Source: Acinetobacter sp. ANC 4558
Lineage (GTDB): Bacteria > Pseudomonadota > Gammaproteobacteria > Pseudomonadales > Moraxellaceae
Assembly: GCF_002135375.1 (NCBI RefSeq)
Contig: NZ_NEGH01000003.1
Span: 124,001 to 188,000, forward strand
DNA length: 64,000 nt
Direction of reading: 5' to 3'
The number at the start of each line of letters is the position of its first letter. Position 1 is the stretch's first letter. The translations under genes and the position numbers were made by a program. Shown piece after piece: positions 36,459-47,360 of this stretch. Below the pieces are notes generated by a model. It was given only the letters and a program-made list of their open reading frames with translations. It was not told where the DNA came from and searched no databases.

Positions 36459-37346
36459 ATGTTTTCTTGGGTATTATTCACGCTCTTTGCTGCATTCACA
36501 CAAGCATGGAGGAATGCATTTCAAAAACAACTGAGTAGTACTGTAGATTCTTTTGGTGTTACTTTATCTCGCTTTATTTTCGCATTTCCATTATCGCTTC
36601 TATACTTATGGTGGTTATATACAGTTGAGCCTACTACTGAAATTACCTATTTCAGTTCTCGGTTTTTGATCTATGTCATTTGTGCCGCCATTGCACAAAT
36701 ATTTGCAACACTCATGATGATTAAATTATTTCATCAGAAAAATTATGCAATTGGAGTTGGGTTAGCAAAAAGCGAAGCCATTTTAGCCGCTATTTTAGGG
36801 GTAACCTTTTTTGGACAATATTTGAGTCCGTTTGCATGGTTTGGCGTGCTTTTAGGTGCCTTTGCAATTTATTTATTAAGCAAAGGAGGGGTTCAAAACA
36901 GTAAGTTTTCTTGGAATACCTTTGTTATCGGTATTTTGAGTGGATTATTTTTCGCCATTACATTGTTGTTAGTACGAGAAGCAACATTAGAATTAAATAA
37001 TTTACCTGTGTTACACCGCGCGGCATGGGTTTTAGTCAGTGTAATTGGTTTACAAAGTACGATTTTACTCACCTATTTAAGTCTATTTAAAAGAGCAACG
37101 CTTATCAAAATGTATGAGCGAAAAGGGCTCGTATTTATTATCAGTTTATCTGGTTGTTTAGCATCTTTAGGGTGGTTTACAGCAACCAGTATGCAAACAG
37201 CTGCATTAGTGACCACATTAGGGCAAGTTGAAATGATTTTCAGTTTAATGATTTCAGCTTTTTTCTTTAAAGAGAAATTAGTCCGAACGGATCATTGGGG
37301 ATTATTTTGGATTATCGTTGCTGCCATTATTGTAATTTGGGCTTAA
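36459..37346 (+). CDS. DMT-superfamily (EamA) transporter
   Basis: A 295-residue inner-membrane protein with ten hydrophobic segments in two EamA halves: the first contains GLAKSEAILAAILGVTFFGQ, the second LGQVEMIFSLMISAFFFKEKL. Proteins of this type export or exchange amino acids, nucleosides or drugs; the substrate is unknown. It is a single gene bounded by a terminator at each side. Confidence 0.85.
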   Translation: MFSWVLFTLFAAFTQAWRNAFQKQLSSTVDSFGVTLSRFIFAFPLSLLYLWWLYTVEPTTEITYFSSRFLIYVICAAIAQIFATLMMIKLFHQKNYAIGVGLAKSEAILAAILGVTFFGQYLSPFAWFGVLLGAFAIYLLSKGGVQNSKFSWNTFVIGILSGLFFAITLLLVREATLELNNLPVLHRAAWVLVSVIGLQSTILLTYLSLFKRATLIKMYERKGLVFIISLSGCLASLGWFTATSMQTAALVTTLGQVEMIFSLMISAFFFKEKLVRTDHWGLFWIIVAAIIVIWA

Positions 37347-37354
37347 ATTAAAAG

Positions 37355-37379
37355 AAAAGGTAAAGATTTACCTTTTTTT
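37355..37379. terminator. Bidirectional terminator between DMT gene and benE
   Basis: AAAAGGTAAA and TTTACCTTTT form a hairpin followed by TTT on the plus strand. It separates convergent genes ending at 37346 and 37426. Confidence 0.82.
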
Positions 37380-37425
37380 CATGCCTATATCGATAATATT
37401 AGTAAATCTAAAGATTAGATCTAAA

Positions 37426-38619
37426 CTACGTCATGATCGTTTTGGATTTTTTGGTCAAAAATAGATGGGCAATAATCCCAATACAAATTCCCCAAAATAC
37501 TGAACTTAAACCTAAGAACTGCATTCCAGATGCCGTTGCTAAAAAAGTAATTAAAGCAGATTCACGATGTACTTCATTTTTCATTGCAACTGAAATATTG
37601 GTTGCAATGGCACCTAGTAAAGCCAATCCTGCTAGCGCAGCAACAAGTTCTTTTGGTAAAAGACTAAATAGCATGACAATGCTACCCGCAAAAAGTCCAC
37701 CTAAGATATAGAATATTCCGTTTGCAATACCTGCAATATAACGTTTTTCTTTTAACTCATGCGCATCTTTTCCCATACATAATGCCGCAGTAATTGATGC
37801 TAAAACAATGGTAATTCCACCAACACATGCGACACATAAAGAGGCAATACTGGTTGCGGTAATAATGGGTTTTGCAGGTGTCTCATAACCACTGATTTTC
37901 ATAATTGCCATACCTGGCAAAAATTGCCCAGTTAAGCTGACCAATATAAGAGGAATGGCTAAATTAAGAGTTGAATTCCAAGTCCATTCAGGGTGAATAA
38001 ACTGTGGAACTGCAAAACTAAAATTAAATTCAACTGGATTAAATTTTCCAAGAAATAAGCTAAGTATTATCCCAGAGATGAGCACCCAGACCATTGCATA
38101 ACGAGGGGTATAGCGTTTTGCACATAAGAAAACCAAAAGCATGCCAAATACAATGATTGGCATGGTATCAGTAGCTAAAAATAAACCTAAACCAAATTGA
38201 AATAGAAGTCCAGCCATCATTCCTGCGGCAATATCTTGTGGAATCCATCTTAAAAGTTTATCGAAATAACCTGTGATACCTACTAAAAAAATAACAATCG
38301 CAGAGGTGATATAAGCCGCAATCGCTTCATTAAGTGAAATATTGGGAAATAAGGTGACTAGTAAAGCGGTACCTGGTGCAGACCAAGCTGTAATCACAGG
38401 AGTTTTATAACGGATGGATAAATAAATTCCTGCGGCTGCTGCACCTAAAGAAATCCCCCAAATCCAAGACACCATCATCGAAGTTGAAACATGTGCTTTT
38501 TGTGCAGCTTGGAAAAATATAATGAGGGGACCTGAATAGGAAATAAGAACAGCTAAAAACCCTGCGACTGTCGCAGAAATTGACCAGTCATTTTTTAATG
38601 TTTTGAACAGGTGTGCCAT
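37426..38619 (-). CDS. benE: Benzoate/H+ symporter BenE
   Basis: A 397-residue inner-membrane protein with about 12 hydrophobic segments and the BenE-family segments SYSGPLIIFFQAA and SLTGQFLPGMAIM. BenE imports benzoate with protons. The start at 38619 has a strong GGAGG. It is the last gene of the catC-benABCDE transcript, 51 bases after benD. A palindrome (ATCAGGGTT / AACCCTGAT, 38663-38681) at the benD stop may be an mRNA processing hairpin, which would allow separate tuning of benE. Confidence 0.93.
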   Translation of the reverse strand: MAHLFKTLKNDWSISATVAGFLAVLISYSGPLIIFFQAAQKAHVSTSMMVSWIWGISLGAAAAGIYLSIRYKTPVITAWSAPGTALLVTLFPNISLNEAIAAYITSAIVIFLVGITGYFDKLLRWIPQDIAAGMMAGLLFQFGLGLFLATDTMPIIVFGMLLVFLCAKRYTPRYAMVWVLISGIILSLFLGKFNPVEFNFSFAVPQFIHPEWTWNSTLNLAIPLILVSLTGQFLPGMAIMKISGYETPAKPIITATSIASLCVACVGGITIVLASITAALCMGKDAHELKEKRYIAGIANGIFYILGGLFAGSIVMLFSLLPKELVAALAGLALLGAIATNISVAMKNEVHRESALITFLATASGMQFLGLSSVFWGICIGIIAHLFLTKKSKTIMT

Positions 38620-38670
38620 TGAGCCTCCATGCAGTCATGATCCTGTTTATATTTATAGGCAAATCAGGGT

Positions 38671-39456
38671 TTAACCCTGATCTCCACCACCAACAGGAAT
38701 TACTGTGCCTGTGATATAAGATGATTCATCAGATGCAAGAAATAAAATGGCATTGACTTGTTCTTGAATTGTTCCATAACGACCTAAAAAAGTTCGATCA
38801 ATTGTTTGATCTACCACTTCTTGCATCCAAGTTTTTTCATGCTCAGATAATGGGTTTGCATTCCTTGGAATAATTCTTGGCGGTGCTTCCGTCCCACCTG
38901 TTGCAACAGCATTCACACGAATACCATCTTGTGCATGTTCAAAGGCAAGAGAGGCTGTTAATGCATTCACACCACCTTTTGAGGCAGAGTAAGGCACTCG
39001 ATTAATTCCACGTGTTGCAATTGAAGAAACATTTACAATCGTCCCTTTTTGCTGTTCTATCATCTGTGGAAGTACCGCTCGACAGCACCATAAGGTTGGA
39101 AATAAAGAACGATTGACTTCTTTTATAATTTCATCTTCGGAAAATTCCTGAAAAGGCTTCATCCATATCGCACCGCCGACATTATTGACAAGAATATCTA
39201 TTTTTCCAAAAGTCTGTAATGCAGTATTAACAACCGATTGAGCACCTGAAAATGTTTCTAAATCTGCTTGTGCAACGATCGCTTCACCTTGCTGATTTGT
39301 GATTTCATCATAAACATCTTGAACAATATCTGAACGATCGACAAGAACGACCTTACCACCTTCTAAAGCAATTTGTGCAGCAACACCACGACCAATACCT
39401 TGAGCTGCACCCGTGACAATCACAACTTTATTCGAAAATCTTGGAGAGATAGACAT
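38671..39456 (-). CDS. benD: Benzoate cis-diol dehydrogenase BenD
   Basis: A 261-residue short-chain dehydrogenase with NAD motif TGAAQGIGRG (residues 15-24), NNVGG near 90, and Ser and YSASK of the active site near 140-160. BenD oxidises 1,2-dihydroxy-cyclohexadiene-1-carboxylate with loss of CO2 to catechol, the second step of benzoate breakdown. GGAGA lies well placed before the ATG, 14 bases after the benC stop. Confidence 0.94.
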   Translation of the reverse strand: MSISPRFSNKVVIVTGAAQGIGRGVAAQIALEGGKVVLVDRSDIVQDVYDEITNQQGEAIVAQADLETFSGAQSVVNTALQTFGKIDILVNNVGGAIWMKPFQEFSEDEIIKEVNRSLFPTLWCCRAVLPQMIEQQKGTIVNVSSIATRGINRVPYSASKGGVNALTASLAFEHAQDGIRVNAVATGGTEAPPRIIPRNANPLSEHEKTWMQEVVDQTIDRTFLGRYGTIQEQVNAILFLASDESSYITGTVIPVGGGDQG

Positions 39457-39470
39457 ATTTAGTTCTCCTG

Positions 39471-40490
<1,020 letters not shown>

Positions 40491-40520
40491 CTAAATCCTT
40501 TTTTGAATCTTTTCATCTCA

Positions 40521-40561
40521 CCCTTTACGAAGAAACAAATAAATTGTTTAACCGTAAAGGG
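40521..40561 (-). repeat. Hairpin in the benB-benC spacer
   Basis: CCCTTTACG (40521-40529) and CGTAAAGGG (40553-40561) are exact complements, with inner AAACAA/TTGTTT pairing. No U-run follows on the minus strand, so it looks like an mRNA processing or stabilising element, not a terminator. Confidence 0.65.
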
Positions 40562-40609
40562 CATTTTTAAAAGCAATTACATAGAAATGGGAGAGTCGTA
40601 ATTGACTTT

Positions 40610-41122
40610 TTATAAATGGTAAACATCAATCACTTGATTAATATAGTCATTTTTAAGTACGACATATTTATTTAAAATTTTTGGTTGTTCACCTGAAAAA
40701 TCAATCTCATATCGTGACATACCAAAATAGCTATAATTGGTTTTATATCTAAAACTTAAAGTGTTCCAATTAAAACGTACAGTTACAATATCGCCATGAC
40801 GTTCAATCACTTCAATATTACTTAAATTATGACTTGTTCTTGTGTCTGGCATTGTTGCAGAAGAACGTTCAGTCTTTATACGAAAAACACGGTCTTCTAA
40901 ACCTTGACGATCTGGATAATATATTAAAGAAATTTCAGATTGAGGGTCTTCAGTTAAACGATCATCATCATCCCAAGCAGGCATCCAAAACGCAGCTGTA
41001 GGGGCATAGCACTGTAACCATTCATCCCATTGTTCATCATCAAGCAAACGAGCTTCTTTATATAGAAATTGATTGATACTTTCAATTGACACTTGATCTG
41101 TTAAATGTGTTGTCGCATTCAT
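40610..41122 (-). CDS. benB: Benzoate 1,2-dioxygenase small subunit BenB
   Basis: A 170-residue beta subunit with the NTF2-like fold of ring-hydroxylating dioxygenases: [21 protein letters not shown] near the N-terminus, [11 protein letters not shown] in the middle and the C-terminal [20 protein letters not shown]. It supports the catalytic alpha subunit in an alpha3beta3 enzyme. Its ATG overlaps the benA stop (ATGA), so the two are translationally coupled for equal amounts. Confidence 0.95.
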   Translation of the reverse strand: MNATTHLTDQVSIESINQFLYKEARLLDDEQWDEWLQCYAPTAAFWMPAWDDDDRLTEDPQSEISLIYYPDRQGLEDRVFRIKTERSSATMPDTRTSHNLSNIEVIERHGDIVTVRFNWNTLSFRYKTNYSYFGMSRYEIDFSGEQPKILNKYVVLKNDYINQVIDVYHL

Positions 41123-42516
41123 GCAGTTTCTCCTTGTGTATCAGCTACTTGTGCTGCGAGTTCCTTTTCTGCAGCAATTGCAAATTTCATCATTTCTAAC
41201 CAATGTTGATGTTGTGCAAGATACAAACCTTCATCTTCAGTTTTAATGCCACTTAATTTAGGTTTTAAACCAATTTCATTTGCTGCATCATCTGGACCTT
41301 GAATCCAATGCTTAGAACCACGGCACATGTCATTCCATTCAAGATCAATTCCTGCATAACCAGCTTGACATGCACGGAATTCTTCTAAGTCATCTGGCGT
41401 TGCCATGCCTGAAGCATTAAAGAAATCTTCATATTGACGAATACGACGTGTACGCGCTTCAGCATCTTCACCTACAGGTGCGATACAATAAATGGTTACT
41501 TCTGTTCTATTTACACCCAAAGGTCTTAGCACGCGAATTTGAGAACCAAATTGATCCATTAAATAAACATTTGGATAAAGACATAAGTTACGTGAACGCT
41601 CAATCATCCACTTAGACATCGCTTCACCGAATTTTTCGGTATATTCATCAGCCTTAGGGAAGTTTGGACGATCTTCTGGATTTGACCATTGTGTCCATAG
41701 CAACATGTGACCATGATCAAAACCATATGATCCACCACCTTGTTTACCCCAAGAACCTGCACTCATAGCACGGATATTATCTGCCGCTTGTTTTTCTTTA
41801 CGTTGTTGTGTGGTTGCAGCATAATTCCAATGTACCGCGGATACATGGTAACCATCCGCACCATTTTCCGCTGTTAATTTCCAGTTACCTTCATAAGTGT
41901 AGGTAGAAGAACCACGTAAAACTTCTAGACCCTGTTCAGATTGACCAACAATCATGTCAATAATCTTAGTCGTTTCGCCCAAAAACTCTTCTAATGACGG
42001 AACATTAGGGTTCAAACTACCAAATAAAAACCCTTTGTAGTTGGCAAACCGTGCGACTTTTTTAAGATCATGTGAACCATCTTGATTAAAGCAATCAGAA
42101 TAACCTGCATCACTCGGATCTTTAACTTTTAAAAGCTTGCCTGAATTATTGAATGTCCAACCATGGAAAGGACACGTATAAGTCGCTTTATTTCCACGTT
42201 TATAACGACAAAGCTGCGCACCACGATGTGAACAGGCATTAATCATTGCATTTAGTTCACCTTGACGATTACGTGCGATAATAATCGGTTGACGTCCAAT
42301 ATACGTCGTGTAGTAGTCATTATTATTTGGAATTTGGCTTTCATGTGCCAAATAAACCCAATTCCCTTCAAAGATATACTTCATTTCAAGGTCAAATAGG
42401 GCTTGATCAGTAAATACTGAACGATGTAGTTTAAATTCACCTGTTTCAAAATTATCGACAAGTAATTCGTCAATACGATCAAGATGACTAGTGTTGATTA
42501 CAGGAATACGTGGCAT
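41119..42516 (-). CDS. benA: Benzoate 1,2-dioxygenase large subunit BenA
   Basis: A 465-residue Rieske oxygenase. The [2Fe-2S] site is CSHRGAQLC...CPFHGW (about residues 95-120), and the mononuclear iron site is [16 protein letters not shown] near 220. It adds O2 to benzoate to form the cis-diol acid, using electrons from BenC. The frame is open to 42582, but ATG 42516 has GGAG and AAAGGA in front and gives the family length. It follows catC on the same strand by 178 bases in which I see no terminator or BenM site, so catC and ben are probably one transcript. Confidence 0.96.
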   Translation of the reverse strand: MPRIPVINTSHLDRIDELLVDNFETGEFKLHRSVFTDQALFDLEMKYIFEGNWVYLAHESQIPNNNDYYTTYIGRQPIIIARNRQGELNAMINACSHRGAQLCRYKRGNKATYTCPFHGWTFNNSGKLLKVKDPSDAGYSDCFNQDGSHDLKKVARFANYKGFLFGSLNPNVPSLEEFLGETTKIIDMIVGQSEQGLEVLRGSSTYTYEGNWKLTAENGADGYHVSAVHWNYAATTQQRKEKQAADNIRAMSAGSWGKQGGGSYGFDHGHMLLWTQWSNPEDRPNFPKADEYTEKFGEAMSKWMIERSRNLCLYPNVYLMDQFGSQIRVLRPLGVNRTEVTIYCIAPVGEDAEARTRRIRQYEDFFNASGMATPDDLEEFRACQAGYAGIDLEWNDMCRGSKHWIQGPDDAANEIGLKPKLSGIKTEDEGLYLAQHQHWLEMMKFAIAAEKELAAQVADTQGETA

Positions 42517-42694
42517 ATCCTTTCTCCGACTTTCCAAATTAGGGTAAGTCACTGAAATGTTGGAAAAACACTTCAGTTCCATTAAATTAACTTCATGCTA
42601 GCGTTGTAATCTTCAAGAGACTTTGATGATTTACTCAGCGCGCGAAAACAATATTTTGTGCTAAAACCAACGACAATGAATGAAATGTCGTAAT

Positions 42695-42985
42695 TTAATG
42701 ATCATCTTCACGAATTGAAGATGGATGTTTATTCAGTACAGTTACTGTAATATTCATGTATGGGTAAAGAGGAAGACCTTGTAAAATTGAATGAAGTTCT
42801 TCATTACTTTCAACATCAAAAATACTAATATTTGAATATTGACCAGTAATTCGCCAAATATGACGCCATTTACCTTGACGTTGTAAATCTTGAGAATATG
42901 CTTTTTCAATCGTTTTAATTTCGTTGGCAGTATTGGCTGGCATATCTAACGGAATCTGTACATCCATCTTGACTTGAAATAACAT
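42695..42985 (-). CDS. catC: Muconolactone delta-isomerase
   Basis: A 96-residue protein, the usual length of CatC. It begins MLFQVKMDVQIP, contains KAYSQDLQRQGKWRHIWRI and FDVESNEELHSILQGLPLYPYM (in part), and ends DD H. CatC isomerises muconolactone to beta-ketoadipate enol-lactone in the catechol branch. A strong AGGAG precedes the ATG. Here it leads the ben operon; catA and catB are not in the window, so catC is separated from its usual partners. Confidence 0.95.
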   Translation of the reverse strand: MLFQVKMDVQIPLDMPANTANEIKTIEKAYSQDLQRQGKWRHIWRITGQYSNISIFDVESNEELHSILQGLPLYPYMNITVTVLNKHPSSIREDDH

Positions 42986-43269
42986 GCTTAGCTCCTTGCT
43001 TAATTCAAGCGAAATTAATCAATTTTCCTTTCAACAAGTTCAATTTCAGATTTAAAAATCAATATGATACAAGTCAAAAACTTCACTTAGTTCTACGGTA
43101 TGAATTGAAGTAATTGTTCTTTCAAGCTTTTTTAATATATCAGCTCTTAGAACAATACCGACAAGTTCTTGCCAGAACCACTGTATTTGGTATACCTTAA
43201 AGGAATGGCTTTTAGCTGTCTAAGACCAAATTTGCATTTTATTATATTTTAAAGGTATGGAGTCCTAAA
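42986..43269. promoter_or_regulatory. Divergent catC-ben / benM control region
   Basis: A 284-base region between the divergent catC and benM starts. It contains two near-matches to the BenM/CatM operator ATAC-N7-GTAT: ATAC-CTTAAAG-GAAT (43192-43206) and ATAT-TTTAAAG-GTAT (43244-43258), with centres 52 bases apart. The second lies just ahead of the benM Shine-Dalgarno, as expected for autoregulation. Both are one mismatch from consensus. Confidence 0.6.
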
Positions 43270-44184
43270 ATGGAATTAAGACACCTACGGTATTACACCG
43301 CTGTAGTGGAAGAACAAAGTTTCACAAAAGCAGCTGAGCGACTTTTTATTGCTCAGCCACCTCTCAGTCGCCAGATTCAGAACCTTGAAGCGGAGCTAGG
43401 AGTACAATTATTTGAACGAGGCAGTCGCCCACTTAAAACAACTGAAGCAGGTCAATTTTTCTATCAACACGCACTTAAACTTTTGTCTAATGCAGAAGAG
43501 ATAAAATCAATGACACAACGTGTTGGAATGACAGACCGTTGTATAACGCTTGGCTTTGTCGGCTCTCTTCTATTCGGTTTACTTTCAAATATTGTTTATC
43601 TTTTTAAACAACAGCAACCCCATCTCAAAATTGAAATGGTTGAAATGGCGACGACTGAACAAATTGAAGCATTAAAAGAGGGGAAAATTGATGTTGGATT
43701 TGGTCGATTACGTATTTCTGATCCAGCAATTAAACGAGTTCTGTTAAGAGAAGAACGCTTAATGGTCGCTGTACATAGTAGTCATCCAATGGCGCAAAAA
43801 AATGAGGGCGTTTATTTATCCGAGTTAATTGATCATCCTGTTTTTTTATATCCTAAAAATAATAAACCTAACTTTTCCAGCCAAGTTCGTTCACTTTTTT
43901 CAGAACATGGACTGGAGTTACAAAAAGTACGAGAAGTGCGAGAATTATCTTTAGCCTGTGGCTTTGTTGCCGCTGGAGAGGGAATTAGTATTGTGCCAGC
44001 AAGTGCACAAAGTATTCAGTTAAAATATCTACATTTTATTCCAATTTTAGACCAATCAGCTGTGAGTCCTATTTTTATGGCGGTTCGCAATCTTGATGAA
44101 AGTGAAGATATTCGTTCATTATTTGATTGTATTTATCAGCTCTACGATTTAGAAAATATTTATTATGACCGTTCAATTATTTAA
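43270..44184 (+). CDS. benM: LysR-type regulator BenM/CatM
   Basis: A 304-residue LysR regulator, the exact length of Acinetobacter baylyi BenM. The N-terminus MELRHLRYYTAVVEEQSFTK and the helix-turn-helix ERLFIAQPPLSRQIQNLEAELG are nearly those of BenM/CatM. The effector domain has the conserved KEGKIDVGFGRLRISDPAIKR (in part) and AAGEGISIVPASAQ. In A. baylyi, BenM responds to benzoate and cis,cis-muconate. Its location divergent from catC-benABCDE and the operator-like sites on both sides support this role. CatM is the alternative name; context favours BenM. GGAG lies seven bases from the ATG. Confidence 0.9.
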   Translation: MELRHLRYYTAVVEEQSFTKAAERLFIAQPPLSRQIQNLEAELGVQLFERGSRPLKTTEAGQFFYQHALKLLSNAEEIKSMTQRVGMTDRCITLGFVGSLLFGLLSNIVYLFKQQQPHLKIEMVEMATTEQIEALKEGKIDVGFGRLRISDPAIKRVLLREERLMVAVHSSHPMAQKNEGVYLSELIDHPVFLYPKNNKPNFSSQVRSLFSEHGLELQKVREVRELSLACGFVAAGEGISIVPASAQSIQLKYLHFIPILDQSAVSPIFMAVRNLDESEDIRSLFDCIYQLYDLENIYYDRSII

Positions 44185-44228
44185 TAAAAAAATTAAGCGA
44201 ATACTATTTACTTTAACTCAGAACATAT

Positions 44229-44243
44229 ATACCTCGTTAGTAT
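44229..44243 (+). promoter_or_regulatory. Perfect BenM/CatM operator motif upstream of benK
   Basis: ATAC-CTCGTTA-GTAT matches the LysR-type consensus ATAC-N7-GTAT exactly. A weaker half-site CAAC-CTTAAAG-GTAT lies at 44271-44285. Both sit in the 184-base gap between benM and the benK-type symporter gene, so benzoate or muconate should induce the transporter. Confidence 0.7.
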
Positions 44244-44368
44244 ATTGAATTTAAAAAAAATTTAAATAAACAACCTTAAAGGTATAAATATAGAGTTAAT
44301 CGGTTTTGGACAAAAAAAGTGATTTACCGCATTGTGCTGATCATATTTCACAAGCAGGAGGCTGAAAG

Positions 44369-45742
44369 GTGAAAACAGATCAAATAAATGTCAATACGTT
44401 GGTAGATGAAACTTCATTTACGCCTTTTCATTGGGGTGTTTTATTGTGGTGTTTATCCATTATTATTTTTGATGGTTATGATTTAGTAATCTATGGTGTT
44501 GCATTACCTTTATTAATGCAAGAGTGGGGATTAACAACGGTACAAGCAGGCATGCTTGCAAGTACTGCACTATTTGGCATGATGTTTGGTGCAATGAGTT
44601 TTGGCACATTATCGGATAAATTAGGTCGTAAAAAAACGATCATGATTTGTGTGGCTATTTTTAGTGGATTTACATTTTGTGGTGCATTTGCATCTTCTCC
44701 AGTAGAGTTTGGTATTTTACGTTTTTTAGCAGGGCTTGGCATTGGAGGTGTAATGCCCAATGTAGTTGCATTAATGACTGAATATGCACCTAAACGTATA
44801 CGCAGTACGCTCGTTGCAATTATGTTTAGTGGTTATGCAATTGGCGGTATGGCTTCGGCATTGTTAGGTGCTTGGCTTGTGGTAGATTTTGGTTGGAAAA
44901 TCATGTTCTATATTGCAGGTTTCCCTTTACTTTTATTGCCACTAATCTGGAAATATTTACCAGAGTCCTTAATGTTTTTGACCAAAAAAGGGGATACTGC
45001 CAAAATTAAGCATATTGTTGTAAAAATTGCACCGCAACAAACCATTACTGCAAATACATCTTTTGTTCTAAATGAAGTAACTGTGGGTGATGAAGCACCA
45101 CTGAAAGCATTGTTTCAACAAGGCAGAATGGGCAGTACATTCATGTTTTGGATTGCATTTTTCATGTGTTTATTAATGGTTTATGCACTTGGAAGCTGGT
45201 TACCAAAACTAATGATCCAAGCCGGATACTCTCTTGGTGCAAGTATGATCTTCCTCTTTGCTTTAAATATTGGAGGAATGGTGGGTGCAATTGGTGGTGG
45301 CGTTTTGGCTGATAAATTCCATTTAAAACCTGTCTTAAGTATTATGTTTACGGTAGGCGCTGTTGCACTCATTCTTTTAGGATTTAACAGTCCATCTTTT
45401 GTTCTATATACATTAATTGCAGTGGCTGGTGCAGCGACCATTGGCTCACAAATCTTACTCTATACATTTGTTGCACAGTATTATCCAACTACCGTACGTT
45501 CAACGGGAATGGGATGGGCATCTGGCATAGGTCGTATTGGTGCAATTGTAGGACCTGTATTAACAGGCGCGTTATTAGGATTTGATTTACCACATCAAAT
45601 GAATTTCTTAGCAATTGCTGTTCCTGGTTTCATTGCAGCATTTGCCGTTTTCTTGGTTAATCTTAAAACTTCAGTTGAAGGATCAAAAGCTCAAGCAAAA
45701 GATAATTCAAGCTTGAATAGGCTCAATAGTACATCACATTAA
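44369..45742 (+). CDS. benK: Benzoate MFS transporter BenK (AAHS family)
   Basis: A 457-residue symporter with 12 membrane segments, the AAHS motif IIFDGYDLVIYGVALP in TM1 and DKLGRKK in loop 2-3. It starts at a GTG (44369) eight bases after GGAGG. It follows benM and a perfect BenM operator, which supports benzoate (or muconate, like MucK) as substrate. It is a paralogue of the symporter at 320-1648. A hairpin TTCACCTT/AAGGTGAA (45762-45788) follows the stop and may limit read-through into the porin gene. Confidence 0.88.
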   Translation: MKTDQINVNTLVDETSFTPFHWGVLLWCLSIIIFDGYDLVIYGVALPLLMQEWGLTTVQAGMLASTALFGMMFGAMSFGTLSDKLGRKKTIMICVAIFSGFTFCGAFASSPVEFGILRFLAGLGIGGVMPNVVALMTEYAPKRIRSTLVAIMFSGYAIGGMASALLGAWLVVDFGWKIMFYIAGFPLLLLPLIWKYLPESLMFLTKKGDTAKIKHIVVKIAPQQTITANTSFVLNEVTVGDEAPLKALFQQGRMGSTFMFWIAFFMCLLMVYALGSWLPKLMIQAGYSLGASMIFLFALNIGGMVGAIGGGVLADKFHLKPVLSIMFTVGAVALILLGFNSPSFVLYTLIAVAGAATIGSQILLYTFVAQYYPTTVRSTGMGWASGIGRIGAIVGPVLTGALLGFDLPHQMNFLAIAVPGFIAAFAVFLVNLKTSVEGSKAQAKDNSSLNRLNSTSH

Positions 45743-45846
45743 TTATTAATTTTGTTCAGAATTCACCTTGAAAATATTTTAAGGTGAACTGTATTTTAAA
45801 CTTACATTGTAATGACAATGTACTGCAATGAGAAAATGAGGTCAGG

Positions 45847-47142
45847 ATGAATACTCATAAAACTGTTTTAAAATCGAAGTTAAAACCACTTATATGGATG
45901 GCAGCTCTCGTCATGAGCACACCTACATTTGCTGAAACGTAAACTGAAATTGAACAGCTAAAGCATGAACTTCAAGCATTAAAACAATTGGTTCAGCAAA
46001 TGAATGCTCAACAACAGAATCAATCGGAAAGTTTAGAAAAAGTTCAAACATTTCAAAAAAATTTAATATCTGCTCCGAAAGATGTAAAAAACACATTAGG
46101 AATAACCAAAGGTGGAGCCGAATTTAACTTCTATGGAAATGTACGTTTAGATGGTACATATCAAATCGAAGGTGGCAGCTTAGCTCGAATGTATAATCAA
46201 ATTAGTACGGTACCACTTTCTAGAGAATCTTCAGCATCTGATGTTTTAAAATCAACGCTTGCGGCAACACGCTTAGGTTTAGACTTTAAAACCCCAACTA
46301 GTACAGGAAGTGTAGGTGGAAAATTAGAAGTTGATTTTTTGGGTGCAAATGATTCATTAAGAATACGTCATGCATATTTGACTTATAATAATTGGTTAAT
46401 TGGACAAACTTGGTCAAACTTTGCAATACCAGATTATATGCCTGAAAGTATTGATGCTTTAGGTTATGTCGGTGGATCTGTAAAAAGAGATCCACAAGTA
46501 CGTTATACAAAAAAAATAAACTCTCAATCGAGTGTTGTTGTAGCACTGGAAGATCCCAAAGATACATCCTCTAAAATGCGTTTACCTGCTTTGACGATGC
46601 GTTTAAATCAACAATTTACCAGTGATTTTTCTATAAGTTTGCGTGGTATGGTTGATGAGAAACGTACAAATAATGATCATGAAACGGCATGGGGTATTGG
46701 TTTAGGGGCCAAATATGATCTTTTAGAAAATACTGTTTTAAAGGCCGATTATTATCATGTTAAGGGTGATAGTAGTTTTGTATCTTGGACAAATGCAGGA
46801 TTTTTAGTTAACACAGATCAAGATATTGTCGCAACCAATCAATTTAATTCAATTACTGTGGGCATTACACAGCAGTTTAATTCAAAAATTAGAAGTACTG
46901 TAGGTTATGGTTATATGAAAGCAGAAAAGAATAATCGATATATTGATTATTCGAAGAATTTAACGCAAGTTAATAAAGATTTATGGCAAGCTTGGGCAAA
47001 TGTATTTTACACACCAGTGAAACCAATTAGTTTTGGATTGGAATATGTGTATGGTAAGCGAGAAGCATATGGTGCAGATGCACAAGGCAGCCATACTGGT
47101 ATAGATAATCGCTTTAATGTGATTGCGATTTATAACTTCTAA
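45847..47142 (+). pseudogene. DcaP-like outer-membrane porin with in-frame stop
   Basis: Read from the ATG at 45847 the frame gives a signal peptide (LIWMAALVMSTPTFAET) and then a TAA at 45940-45942 (codon 32). The same frame then continues without interruption to 47142. It has a coiled-coil start (TEIEQLKHELQALKQLVQQM), NFYGNVRLDGTYQIEGG, barrel strands and a terminal aromatic (FNVIAIYNF). That architecture is the DcaP family of trimeric porins, which take up dicarboxylates and related acids. Internal starts (for example ATG 46000) would lack the signal peptide, so the protein should not reach the outer membrane unless the stop is read through. A single-base change in a CAA or GAA codon is the simplest cause; a sequencing error is possible. 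Two short hairpins lie in its leader. Confidence 0.82.
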
Positions 47143-47160
47143 TATTTAATCTATATAAGA

Positions 47161-47198
47161 ATGAGGTTTAATTTAAATAATTAAGTCTCATTTTATTC
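47161..47198 (+). terminator. Terminator after the porin gene
   Basis: AATGAGGTTTAAT (47161-47173) pairs with ATTAAGTCTCATT (47181-47193) with two G-U pairs, followed by TTATTC. It closes the benM-side transcription unit. Confidence 0.72.
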
Positions 47199-47360
47199 AG
47201 TATAATTTATTTCGTATAATGTATATTATGTTAAATACGATACACCTAACAATAAGTTCATATCCTTCTTTCTTAAGCTATAATTCAATAACTTAACTAA
47301 TTTCTATTTCAACGATAAAATATGATATGTTGACCTTAAGAATACTTCATAAACTTTACT

